From positions 992,001-1,056,000 of the forward strand of contig JAPXFQ010000075.1 in the NCBI GenBank assembly GCA_028564705.1: DNA of 64,000 bases, written 5' to 3'. Under the pieces are notes generated by a model that saw only the letters and a program-made list of their open reading frames with translations, made no database searches and had not been told where the DNA came from. The stretch comes from Apricaphanius iberus (taxonomy: Eukaryota; Chordata; Actinopteri; Cyprinodontiformes; Aphaniidae). The position numbers and the translations under genes are program-made. Below, piece by piece: positions 48,859 to 59,012 of this stretch (position 1 is its first letter; the number at the start of each line of letters is the position of its first letter).

Positions 48859-48931
48859 GCCTGGTTAGTTCAGTTGGGAGTGCATCAAACTCGTAATCTC
48901 ACGGTCGTGGATTTGTGTCCCACGTTGAGCG
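48859..48931 (+). pseudogene. tRNA-Lys (CTT-type) pseudogene
   Basis: Exactly 73 nt align without gaps to vertebrate tRNA-Lys: acceptor 'gcctggt...gttgagcg', D arm 'tagttcagttgggagtgc', anticodon loop 'ctcgtaa', T arm 'gtggatttgtgtcccac'. The anticodon reads CGT instead of CTT. Stem mismatches occur in the acceptor, D and anticodon arms, and the B box is damaged (gatttgtgtcc), so it should not make a working tRNA. The next three bases are CCA (48932-48934), as in a mature, reverse-transcribed tRNA. It lies between imperfect direct repeats (48831-48858 and 48940-48968). Confidence 0.75.
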
Positions 48932-48939
48932 CCATTTAC

Positions 48940-48968
48940 TGATGTGGCAGAATTTCGTAAGGATGAGG
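48940..48968 (+). repeat. right direct repeat flanking the tRNA pseudogene
   Basis: 'tgatgtggcagaattt...aggatgagg', the partner of 48831-48858, starting 5 bases after the CCA that ends the tRNA copy. Confidence 0.6.
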
Positions 48969-50589
48969 CTTCAGGCTTGGTCCGTGTTTTAAAATATTTC
49001 ATTATGGACAGACCCTGGAAACAGACCCCATCTCTGGGTCTCTCCGCTCTGCCACATCTATCATGGCATTTTTGCCTATCTGTGTGAGTTGCTAGAGCCT
49101 TCTGTGTCAAATGTTGTCTTTCATGGAAACTTGACCAAAACATGGCGAGTCCTTCAGTTAGATTAGAGTAGGTGAAAAGTCTCTTCACTAACTTCCAAGA
49201 ATTATACCATATTCCTTGAATACTTTTACTAATAATTAGTATGAGTAACCTAAAATAATCTTGAAATAATTATTTCTTATAAAAGAGGTTAACATTATGT
49301 CACCCAATGGCACGCTAACAGACTCAACAGGTAGGCTAATCACCACAGTTGCTGTCTGTTCTACAGTAAGGCTAAAACTTGTGGTGAAGGTACAGAAACC
49401 CCACACAATCCTAGTGAAAAAAATCTCAGCTTAGTAAATAGTTAAAGCTTTTTGGGCAGCATTGCGAGATAGTTGGAAATGGAGCATGGAAGGTTCTGTT
49501 TACTCAGTAGAATGCAGTAGAGTTCTGATTAATTTCACAGTGAACATAGGCTTTTCCAGTTTTTTTTTAGCTTTGTTTAAACTGTTTAGTTATTAAAGAT
49601 CAAAGAGTAGTCACATTCTGGTTTAAACAGCCTTACACATTGACATTAGTGAAAATGAAGATGAAACACGAGGCGGTTTTGACGTCATCAGCTGTAAAAA
49701 TGTACAATTCTGACAAATAAGTAAAATTCTGAAAGGAAGTGCTATATCCAGTAGCAATCATATAGTATTTTCTTTCAAATCAGCTAAAATTAATGTATTC
49801 TGCAGCAGCCACAATTTCCTTGAGACATTTTCACGGCATGTTTTCTAATTTTTCCTCTATCTTGCTTCGGGGCAAGAAGCACAGTTTTAAAACTAATTTA
49901 CATTGACCAAAAAGCCACAAACTTTCAGTCTAGCTTATCTTTTCTAAAGTCAGATGACACGGAAAGACAACAAACTGTGACACGTTATTAAAGTGGAAAG
50001 ATCCGGGTGATAAGTGCAGTGTTGCAAGGACCGGGATGCCAAGAAAAAAAAAATCACAATTAAAGAGAAAGAAAAAGGTTGAACAAACCCCTATGAAAGC
50101 CAATGCCTGAACCTAAATTTACAAACTTGAAGAATTTGAGTAGAAAAAAAAAACATGTCCTACTTTTCTAAACTCAAGGAGCTGTGAAAAGGTTTGTAGT
50201 TTTTTTTACTCCTCCAGATTTAGCCTGAATGTTCTAGTCAGAGTAGGGAGAAAATAATGGCTAAAGCCTTTACTGCTGAGACATAATAAAGCAAGTTTTG
50301 TGTACGTGTGTGTGTGTGATTCTAACCTCTTGAAACTGCTTACCTTACTGTGTTTAAGTTGCAGCAACACAACATTGCAACTGTGTGTGTGTGAGTGAGT
50401 GAGTAATGGAAAAGGCTGTATGCTCAAACGGCTTTCCATAGGGCTGAATCGATGCCACAACAGCACCAGTCAAGAAAATCACAGCTATGCATCACTGAAA
50501 TGACAAGGCTTTTCATGATGACTTTGTTAAAAAGGTAGAGGCAAGAAGAATGTTCCTACATTTGTGGTTTGTTTATTTTTTTAATTTAC
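48969..50589. other. unique noncoding sequence
   Basis: No gene is recognised. Frames of up to 107 codons on the minus strand have no domain. Short A- and T-runs near 50043-50054 and 50195-50205. Confidence 0.4.
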
Positions 50590-50817
50590 CTTGGGGGTGA
50601 TTGGGCGGCACACCCTGAGGACTGTGGATATTAGCTTCTGCTGGCGTACTAAGATGGTTTCCATATCGGTTTTTACACCATTAAAATATGCAGTTATAGG
50701 CATTTTTAGAAGGGTTCTCAATAATTCCGTTATTTGTGGGCGGCTGTTGTCCCTAATTTCCTCAAACACCGCAAACATCGCTTCTAGTAGAAGTTTAAAG
50801 GTAACTTCAAATGTATT
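50590..50817 (-). CDS. candidate internal coding exon, unknown product
   Basis: On the minus strand, 228 nt (76 codons) are open and bounded by 'ccctggcag' upstream (acceptor, exon starting at 50817) and 'cccaag|gtaaat' downstream (donor, exon ending at 50590). Both junctions are phase 0. The predicted peptide looks protein-like: amphipathic helices such as FKLLLEAMFAVFEEIRDN and ITELLRTLLKMPITAYF, then ILVRQQKLISTVLRVC. I recognise no family. It starts 45 bp from a hAT-like element, so a transposon origin is possible. Other open frames of similar length in the window are spurious, so length alone is not evidence. Confidence 0.3.
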
Positions 50818-50862
50818 CTGCCAGGGTTCCAAAAAACATTGTGGTTAACTGTGCATGCTTTC

Positions 50863-51707
50863 TAGGGATGTGTATTGGCCAGTCTGGTGATACGACATGT
50901 ATCACAATACATGGGAGATTATACTATATATTGATATACTATTAGTAAGACTATACATTGTGATTTAAAAAAAACATATATATATATATATATATTTATG
51001 TTTTCTGTCCTGTACTCAGAATTGTTATCAGAGTATGAGCCCAACACATATACTTTCTCAAGCAGAGCATTACAGCTTTTACTATAGTACTCCACTTGAT
51101 ATACATATATGTATACATATATATGTGTGTTAAAAATCTTTATTAGTGATTGCTGTGGGTTTAATTACTTGAGGTTATGGACACAGAGATGGAAAAACCA
51201 ACCAATAAAACTGAGTAACATAAGCAAAACAAATCAAATAAAGAAAAATAGGAACACTATAGTTCCTACAGGATTCACACAATAATATGAACTAAAAACT
51301 ACACATCCACAACAAATATAAATGGGTATATGAATACAACAACAATGTCCCTAAAAAGCCTTTGGCACCAATTATCTATTGATGATAACCTCAACCCAAG
51401 CATATATATGTAAACACAGATTTTCCCACACCTATATGTGGGTGTGAGCATGCTGGTGCATTTAAGGTTTCCCCATAAGAGTGTTTGATAGCTGGTGTGA
51501 GGAGCCCTCAATCCGTCCTACAGTAATCGACGCAGGCTTGAAGTTGGACGGGGACTTAATTTAACTGTAGAAAAACTGTCATAGCATCCTAAACACTCCA
51601 ACTTATTTCATACTTAACATTACCAGTTTTCTTACTAGATCTAGTTGATCCACTGGAACAAAGAAGGTTAAAACGGCCACCAACCAGCGGTCAAACCTTT
51701 AATTTTG

Positions 51708-51749
<42 letters not shown>

Positions 51750-51826
51750 TTGCCTTTGAATATCGATAAAATAATGTGATATAATAATGTGATATGTCAA
51801 CGTATCAATATTTTCTTCCATCCCTA
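50863..51826. mobile_element. hAT-like DNA transposon (964 bp)
   Basis: The left end 'tagggatgtgtattggcc' and right end 'ttttcttccatcccta' are inverted, and the subterminal 'gatacgacatgtatcac...tatattgatata' has its inverse near 51756-51809 (tatcgataaaat, then gtatcaatat). Flanking 8-mers atgctttc and atgctaat match at 5 of 8. The interior is AT-rich with TA microsatellites. A 70-codon minus-strand frame inside has no recognised domain, so it is nonautonomous. Confidence 0.65.
51711..51746. repeat. (AT)n microsatellite
   Basis: About 18 AT units inside the hAT-like element. A shorter one lies at about 50975-50994. Confidence 0.95.
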
Positions 51827-53154
51827 ATGCTAATAATTCTGGGTTTCACAAATTACACTTCAGTTTGTTGCATGGTGAAAGGTTAGCTGGTAGTATCTCA
51901 GAAATGCTGGAATATTCACCCTGCCATCTCAAAATGTGCTTCTCCTTGTAGCTTTCCTGCTCTCTTTAGTGAATATTACAGACCATGCAGGGTTTCATGT
52001 CCAAATCTTCTCTTTGTAATAATTCAAGAGGTTATTTCTACTTAATGGTAAAAAAAAATTGGAGCAATACATACAGTTTAGCAAGGATTTATTTTGTGTT
52101 ACACTTTACCTTATTACCAAACGGGTAAAAACAAAGCTCAAACGACATGAGGCAAATGCAATAAGCAGCGGAACATCAAAGGTAGAAAGAGTCCCACGGA
52201 GCAGCTGATCGTACATTATGTAGAGACAATATATGCGCAGAGGTTTCCTGCTGCAGGGAGTTAGACCCGCTGCTACGGCTTTAAATGACCATCATATCTC
52301 TCTGGCATTAAACACACCACCTCGCAATCTGTGGTAAGCCTCAGGCCTCACCCACTGCAATCCACTTCTCCTTTAATAGCTCCAAATTACTGATTGGCTT
52401 TTTTTTTTTTCACTTTATGCTTCTGAAGGGGTTACAGGGAGGGAAGGAAGTTATTTTAGCTTTAATTAATCCTCCCTAATGGATGAAACCTTTGATTAAT
52501 AAGGCTTGATATCTCCTCAACAGTTATCTTATTAACTAAAGAATTCTTTAATCCAGACTAATATTTTGTGTATGTGAAAAGAGACAGGAAGTGAAGAGGA
52601 AAAAACGTAACTTTGAGGAGGATGTCTTACCTCATATATCAGGATATTCCCTTTTTTCACCTCTGTCGTGTTGTTCACTTGACAATCACTGGAACAACAC
52701 ACCGATTCAGTGCTCGTTCTGCCAAACAAGTGGCTCTGCTTAGTGTGTCTTGGGGCAATGGTACATTAAACCTCTCCATCTGGTAGGATTACAATTACAG
52801 GTATTTAATGCAGCGGCGCGTCGTTAGGGCTCTGTTGTGCCGTCTGACACAGTCATGCCGCCTCCTCCAATGACAATGACCTGCATTAGTGGGGATTAGA
52901 TGTGAGAGCTGATAGAGACAGGCGGATGACACAGCAAAAAGCTAATTGGGTTTCATGGGTGTGAAATCTCAGGGAACAACATAAAATTGAATAACGGTCC
53001 AAGATGAAGGTGGAAGGATATAAAAAGTGCGAATTTTTCATTTTATTGGCCTAAATGACAGGAGCCCCCATGAGCCTGGCTGTAATTAGCTGGCAGATTC
53101 CGTTGCCGCTTTAGAAGAGGTTAAAGAAAAGGGGAACCTGCTCATTAAAGTCAA
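51827..53154. other. unique noncoding sequence
   Basis: No gene or repeat is recognised. The parts 52430-52560, 52840-53010 and 53040-53115 are high-complexity and carry TAATTA or TTAAT cores (tttaattaatcc, gattagatg, ctgtaattagctgg), so they are candidates for conserved regulatory sequence. Confidence 0.4.
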
Positions 53155-54035
53155 GGCAACTTTATTTGTATAACACACTTTCAACAACAAGGCTTTGGGT
53201 GATTAAGGGATAAAACAAAAGCAGCAATAAAACAAGAAAAATGCTTAAAACCCAACATTAGAGAGACAAAACATATGACACTTAAAAACATTCGTCATTC
53301 CAGCTATTATCAATCAGTGACTCAAAGGCAGATCTAAGCAGATGGCGTTTTAGCCTTGATTTAAAGTAGTTAAGTGTCTGCATCCATGCTGTTGTCAGAA
53401 AAGTTGTATCAGATAAGACGATTATATGGAAGCTACTTCTTCATGTCTGGCTCCGATTATAAAAATGATTAGTAGACTAAAGTTAGAAAATCTTAGTGGT
53501 CTGTACATTATAGTTTGTGTTCAAAATAATAATTCTGTTCATTAGTTATCCTTTGAGTTATGTTGTTGTCGGTGTTTGACAGTATTTGTCTGTGCACCGC
53601 CTTAGAGCCGGATATGCATGGGAGTCAACTGTCTGCCCTGGACCGTGATGTTGTTGTCTGTTTCTACCTGTTTATACACAAGTTGCAAAGAAAACTGCCC
53701 CCTCGTGGTCGTGTATTGCAAAGAACACGCGATGGGCAACCAATATTCTCTCTCCAGTGATTCTTTGTCTGGGTGCCGTCACAATGTTTATTGAACTCTT
53801 CTGTCTTTTCATGTTTGGCTTTACAGCATTATCATTCCACAGACTGCAGATAACTTCATATAACCGTACAAAACCAGCAGTTATGTGCGCAATTAGACAG
53901 TGAGCATCCTCATATTGCCATTGTTATCGTCACGGCTGGTGATTTTGGTGGTTTGGTATAATGACAACAGTTCAATATACTTTGGTGCTAATCTGTTCAA
54001 TGATTTATAGACTAATAAAAGTATTTTGCAGTCTA
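53155..54035 (-). mobile_element. decayed L2-type LINE 3' region
   Basis: 'aaggcaactttatttgtataacac' (53157-53180), 'ggcagatctaagcaga...ttttagccttgatttaaag' (about 53327-53369) and 'tttggtgctaatctgttcaatgatttat' (about 53981-54008) are, in order, parts of one teleost L2-type repeat. The last block also occurs in the L2 copy at 31795-32455 (tctggtgctaaccccttcaatgattta). The middle (53500-53980) is not recognised and may be an insertion. No reverse-transcriptase frame survives. Confidence 0.6.
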
Positions 54036-54101
54036 AAGTTTATTCAGTAGGCTGATCTCGCACTGAACTATGCTAAAATAAGAACCTTGAGTATACATTT
54101 C

Positions 54102-54370
54102 TAAGCTAGCCACCCAATCGATTGCCTACTCTCTCTGGTTTCTATTAGCAGAGATAGGCTGCTTATACCACTGACATAGCCTAGGGAGTCGCTATCTTAT
54201 CCATGCTAATGGACAGCAGAGAGAGTTGACAATCCCTCGGGTGGCTGGCCTAGAAATGCTAGTGGCCAGCCTATCCAATGTTATCGCCAGTCTACCCGTG
54301 CTAACGGACAGCAGAGGGAGTAGGTAATCTATTGGGTGGCTAGCCTATCCAATGCTATTACCAGCCTATC
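54102..54370. repeat. local tandem plus inverted repeat
   Basis: Two copies of a roughly 95-bp unit start at 54201 (ccatgctaatggacagcag) and 54296 (ccgtgctaacggacagcag). The second also pairs with an inverted copy at 54102-54136 (agctagccacccaatcgatt, then gcctactctctctg). Sequence differs by substitutions and small gaps. It is not a match to any dispersed repeat I recognise. Confidence 0.6.
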
Positions 54371-56488
54371 TAATGGTGACACTAGTGAGCTGTCTTCCCC
54401 TCAGTTGCTAGTGGTGGCCTCTCAGTACTGCGCCATATGCACAAAGGTATTTTGACTTCCCAAGCTGCATTTTCTTTCAAACTTTTTAAATATTCTCTAT
54501 TAATAAATATTTATTTACAGGAATTTACCCCTAAAATTAAGTAAAATGGTTTTCATTGATCCCCACTCCTGCTAGGTATTAGCTTTAGCGTCTGACAAAA
54601 ACTTAACTGAAAATATAGTGTACCACTGGGATTCACGACCGTTAGGGACTGCAGCTGTGTGTGGATAGCTAAAATCCATAAATATTTTGGTCCTGCTCTG
54701 CTTATAACTGCCTATTTTAATAGTGTAAACACAAAATATACTTTATTATTCATTATTAAGCACATTGCAAAATGTTCCGGTTCTATTACAGAAGCTAATG
54801 TCCACACTCTTCCTGGAATACAGTCAGTCAGAGCCTAGCAAAAAAATACGGTTTCTGGAGTGGCGGCTTTGCTAATAGTGTGTCAATTAGCAATGCACCT
54901 AAGTATTTTTTTTTAGCTTCCCAAGATGCATTTTCTTTCAAATAATTTAGGTGTTCTAAATGAAAAAACCTTCTGATATATGAATTTCCCCCTAAAATAG
55001 ATTTTGGACTTTTGTACAAAACACTTACAGTACATCATTAACCTTCAAAAAGACAAGCTATAACATTTTAACAGCATAGGTAACAGTCAATGTACCACTG
55101 CTGATTTTGTTAAAGGCAAGTCCTTCTTCCCTTACCTTTACTGTTTGCAAAGTAAAGGTAAGATTTTTCTTTTCAATATGAAATTATGATGCTGTAATAA
55201 AAATGCATTTATTTGAAGGCTTTTTAACTTTTATTCATTAGAGATTACAGGCACAACATTAAAACATCATAATTCTACTTCTTTTAATGTTTCCAGTTTT
55301 ACAATGTCTTCAGCTCAGATGGTTTTTTGACAAGTTACTTTTCACCTCACACACTGTTTCAATTTATAACCATTGGAGCCATCTGTAGTGCTGAATAGTA
55401 CCTGGTGTACTGAGAGAACAGTTTCCGTTCAGTTATATATACCTCCAAACCACATCTCAGAATAGACCAAAAAGCCTGTGCCAAGTTATAATAGACATAA
55501 GTAAAGGAATATTTTGACAGTTTTATATTTGTACTTTCTTGCTGAGAGCCAGATTGGAAAATCAATATCACTTCCATGTCTGAGTGATACAGATGAAGTT
55601 AGAGCATGCTGATATCAGGAGAAAAGTTTATGAACTAATTTCCTGGCTAAGAAATATTGTAAAATATCTGATATAAAAGCTTTTTTACTCTCTTTCAGCT
55701 ACATTGCTTCATTTAATACACTTCCAAGACAGACTAAATTCTGTCATTTTAATATTAAAAGAACCATAAATATCCTGTTTATTGATGTTTGGTGTAAAAA
55801 CATGAGTCTATCTGTACCTTGGATAGAGAGATGGCTGTCTAGATCCTAGTAGGGGGGCTGTTAAGTCAGGCACACCCATCAAGTACAGAATCTCTGTGAC
55901 TCCTGTAGCAAACAAAATGGACTGTTTAGAGTGGAGAGAGCTTGACCCGACTGGAACGGGTGGATCTGAGCCCAGCAGTCGCTACAGTTAATGGACCGTT
56001 GTCTGTCTAGCTTTGGAGAGGATTTACAGCCGGCTCCAATCACAAGTACATCAGCATCTGCTGTTAAACACGTCTCTACCCCTGAGAAACACATGTAGCC
56101 GCAGAGCGGACGATTTAATGGCAAAAAAAAAAGAAGACATTTGGGATTTAACAGAGACAGAGAAAGCTGTACCTTGGATACTGGCTCTCTCTTCCATCTC
56201 CTGAGCCCTTCTTTTGGGTCGCTCGAAGCAGATATGCCATTTTGTTGAGTGTTTGTGAGGCGCATCCGGTGCGACGGATGTTGAAATGGTGAGCTGTCTG
56301 GCGGGCAAACTCAGGCAACCATTTGTCAGGAACAATTTCTTCATGAAAAAGAAAGCCAGATGAGACTTTTTTTCTCTCTCTCTCCACTCAGTTCACCGAA
56401 CAGTTCGGAAACTTTGATATTCCAGGTGAAAAGGTTGAATTTGTTTTTAGGCCCGTTAACCAGCCTGATTTGCACAATAGCCGGAAGT
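54371..56488. other. unique noncoding sequence
   Basis: No gene is recognised in about 2.1 kb. The 128-codon minus-strand frame (55879-56265) and overlapping frames have no domain and no shared codon pattern, so they are taken as chance. Confidence 0.45.
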
Positions 56489-57068
56489 GAGTTGTAACTA
56501 GATACATTTACTCGGTTACATTTACTTGAGTAACTTTTTGGAAAAAAATTACTTTCAAGAATAGTTTTGCTATGCTGTATTTTTACTTTAACTCACTACT
56601 GTTACTTGAGTAACATTTCTGTGTACTCAACCTACTGTAAGCAAGTTCACTGAATACAGAGCAGACGTATTTTATTAAAAAATACACCAGACACAGACAC
56701 TCACCTTCAGTTATAAAGGAGACGATCTGTGTCTGCACAAGCTTTGGTTTTCTAATGCAATCTTTTGTTGGTTGAGCTTGTTGTATTTTGAGGTCTAGTG
56801 AATATAAAGTAAAAACCATAAATTGTCACATAGAAGTACGTTTTACCTTTTTCTAAGATATATTTAGTCATCATCTGCTGTTAATACTGATATTACATTG
56901 AAAAAAAGATTTAGAAAAGTCCTTCTGCTTTAAGTCATCTATTATTTTTAATTTTTTTATTTTAGTCTTTAAAATACCAGAATTTACCCATAGCTTAATA
57001 TATTTATCTGACATAAGTATTAATATAAGTCGTGCCATTCTTACTTGAGTAAAGTTTATAGGTACTCC
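56489..57068. mobile_element. DNA element with 'acttgagtaa' ends
   Basis: The left end (gagttgtaactagatacatt, then tacttgagtaac repeated) and the right end (ttcttacttgagtaaag, then taggtactcc) form decayed inverted termini of the type 'gtaacgagttacatttactcaagtaac' common in fish. The interior is AT-rich and noncoding. The Tc1-like element starts about 15 bp downstream. Confidence 0.5.
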
Positions 57069-57249
57069 ATTCACTTCTGATGATGCCTTGCAAAAGTATC
57101 TATCACTCCTAAATGTCTTCCATTTATCATGTTACAGTCACAAATCTGAATGTATTTAATTAGAATTTACTTTTATGATCAACACAAAGTAGGGCACTAA
57201 TACGGAGTGAAGCAAAAACAGTACATCATTTGCAAAATCCTTCAATTTA

Positions 57250-57523
57250 TTGTCTATTACAGCTTATCCTTGCAGAATCATAGGAGAGCTTTCCAACCTA
57301 TGTCCACCAGTCATTAGCCGAGAGGCAGGGTCCAGTCCATCACAGGACACGCAGAGAATTTAGAGACACCAGTTAATCTAGAAGACATCTTTTTGGACTG
57401 TGTGCGGAAGTTGGAGTACCTATGGAGTCCGCAAATGCATGTGTACGACATGCAAACTCCATGCATAAGAATCACATGCTGGGATTTAAAACCCAGGACC
57501 TTCTTGCTGCAAGAACAACTCCC
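57250..57523 (-). mobile_element. tRNA-derived SINE nested in the Tc1-like relic
   Basis: Read on the minus strand: head 'gcagcaagaaggtcctgggt' then 'aaatcccagc', body 'atggagtttgcatg...ccaacttccgcacacagtcc', and end 'ctgtgatggactggaccctgcct...ctgcaaggataagctg'. It is the same family as 27972-28280. It interrupts the Tc1 sequence, which continues on both sides, so the SINE is younger. Confidence 0.8.
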
Positions 57524-57945
57524 TTTTTTTAATACTTTTACAAATAATATTCCAAAACGTGCGGGAAACATTTGTATTCAGCCTGTTTTATTCTGATACT
57601 TAGAAAAAAAGATTATTCAGAGGTCAATTGGTTCAACAAAGACAGTTCATCTATGTATAAAATATGCTCACAATAAATAAAGTTATTCCTGAGGAGGCCA
57701 GAGGTTTGTCAGTTGACAAACAGCATAATGATGATAATTCAAAAGAGCTAAAAGGCAAATGAGAAAGTTGGAACGTAAAAGTAAATTACAAACTTTGAAC
57801 ATGTAACAGAGCTCTGTTCAACCCTTCATCATGTTGTTAAACAATAACACTACATGTCACCCCAAAATACCTAAGCTCAGGGTGAAATATGATGGCAGAA
57901 GCATCATGGTGTGTTGATGCTTTTCTTCAGTTAGTGTTGTAATCA

Positions 57946-58905
57946 AGTCAGCATCTATTGAGTACAAGTCAAACTTCAACCCTTACTGTTCAAGTGTAAG
58001 TGCAAGTTCAAGGCACAGTTCAGGTTAAGTCGCTAGGTCATGAAGGCCAGGTCCAAATCCCAAAAAGGAACCTTCCACTATCATTATCACTTGAGAGTGA
58101 GTCAAATGCAATTAAGTAGGGTATAGATTTTAAGAATAGAGTAACGACAGCCATACGTATAGTTTGCTTCAATGCTCCATGCTAACACCAAGCTAACAGT
58201 AGAATGTGCAAAATAATAAAACATGTTTAAAATCAATTTGAAAAGAATAAATAATATACATGTCACACATACATTTACAAAGGCTTTGGGAATTTGTTAT
58301 TATATCTGTACAGTGATCGGACCTAATATAATAAGCATTGGCTACATGCTAATTCCTAGTATAGCAATTTCCATTGTGCAACTCTTTGGTGCTCGAGTCA
58401 AGTCAATCATTACTCCATTGCTCCATCCCTGTCTTCAGAACAGTAATGTTACCTAAACCTAGCTCACTTCTGGTAGGTCACCTCTTCTTGGCTGTAGCAG
58501 ACTTGAGATCCGAGCCGATTCACCCTTTAGAAGCACAGTGGCCCAACACATTTAGCCAGATTTTCCAATACAAGGGTTTAGATTAGTGGCTCCAAATCTT
58601 TACAGCTTTTCACTCCATAAGTAAAAATGTAAGTGGCTCATGACCCCGATTCCTGGTTGAAGTTGCAGTCAGCTAAAAAGTAGTCCCATGATACACAATT
58701 GGCGTCAAGAGACAATATTTTTGCCAATGTGTTGCTTTTATTTACTCAAGTTCTATTTTTTTTTTTTCAATCTTTTCCATGATTTATACAATGCATAAGA
58801 TTTTTCATAGCAATTTTTGGAATCTAGCTCATTCGCTCAATAGGATATCAAGACCCCACACTTCCATATCTGTGACCCGACCTCAAATTTGGGAACTGCT
58901 TGTTT
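57946..58905. mobile_element. insertion between Tc1 blocks, containing a probable hAT MITE
   Basis: About 960 bp separates recognisable Tc1 blocks 2 and 3. The last part (58583-58905) begins 'agtggctccaaatcttt' and ends 'caaatttgggaactgct', an inverted pair like the fish MITE with 'ggttcccaaactttgg' ends. The first part (57946-58580) has 'tcaagtcagcatc', 'caagtcaaacttc' and 'ctcgagtcaagtcaatc' words of another fish repeat. No coding sequence is recognised. Confidence 0.4.
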
Positions 58906-59012
58906 AGATCACAGAAAATTCATGTTTTAGAATGGCCCAGTCAAAGTCCAGACATTAATCCAAGCAAGAGTCTTTGGCAAGTCTTTAAAACTGATGTTCA
59001 CCGATTATGAAG

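Larger units (their letters stand above)
57084..59012 (+). mobile_element. Tc1-like mariner relic, broken by later insertions
   Basis: Three blocks remain. Block 1 (57084-57249) is the left terminal region (gccttgcaaaagtat, then catgttacagtcacaaatct). Block 2 (57524-57945) resumes with 'tttgtattcagcctgttttattctgatact' and includes transposase-like stretches equal to 'gaacatgtaacagagctctgttcaa' and, at about 57890-57935, 'atggcagaagcatcatggtg...gatgcttttcttcag' (the Gly-Ser-Ile-Met...Cys-Phe region). Block 3 (58906-59012) encodes SPDINPSKSLW. In intact Tc1 enzymes this reads SPDLNPIENLW, so the catalytic Glu is changed to Lys. The element is dead. Confidence 0.75.

Noticed and set aside
55879..56265. 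128-codon minus-strand open frame
   Set aside because: No domain or splice context is visible, and overlapping frames on both strands are equally open. Taken as chance.
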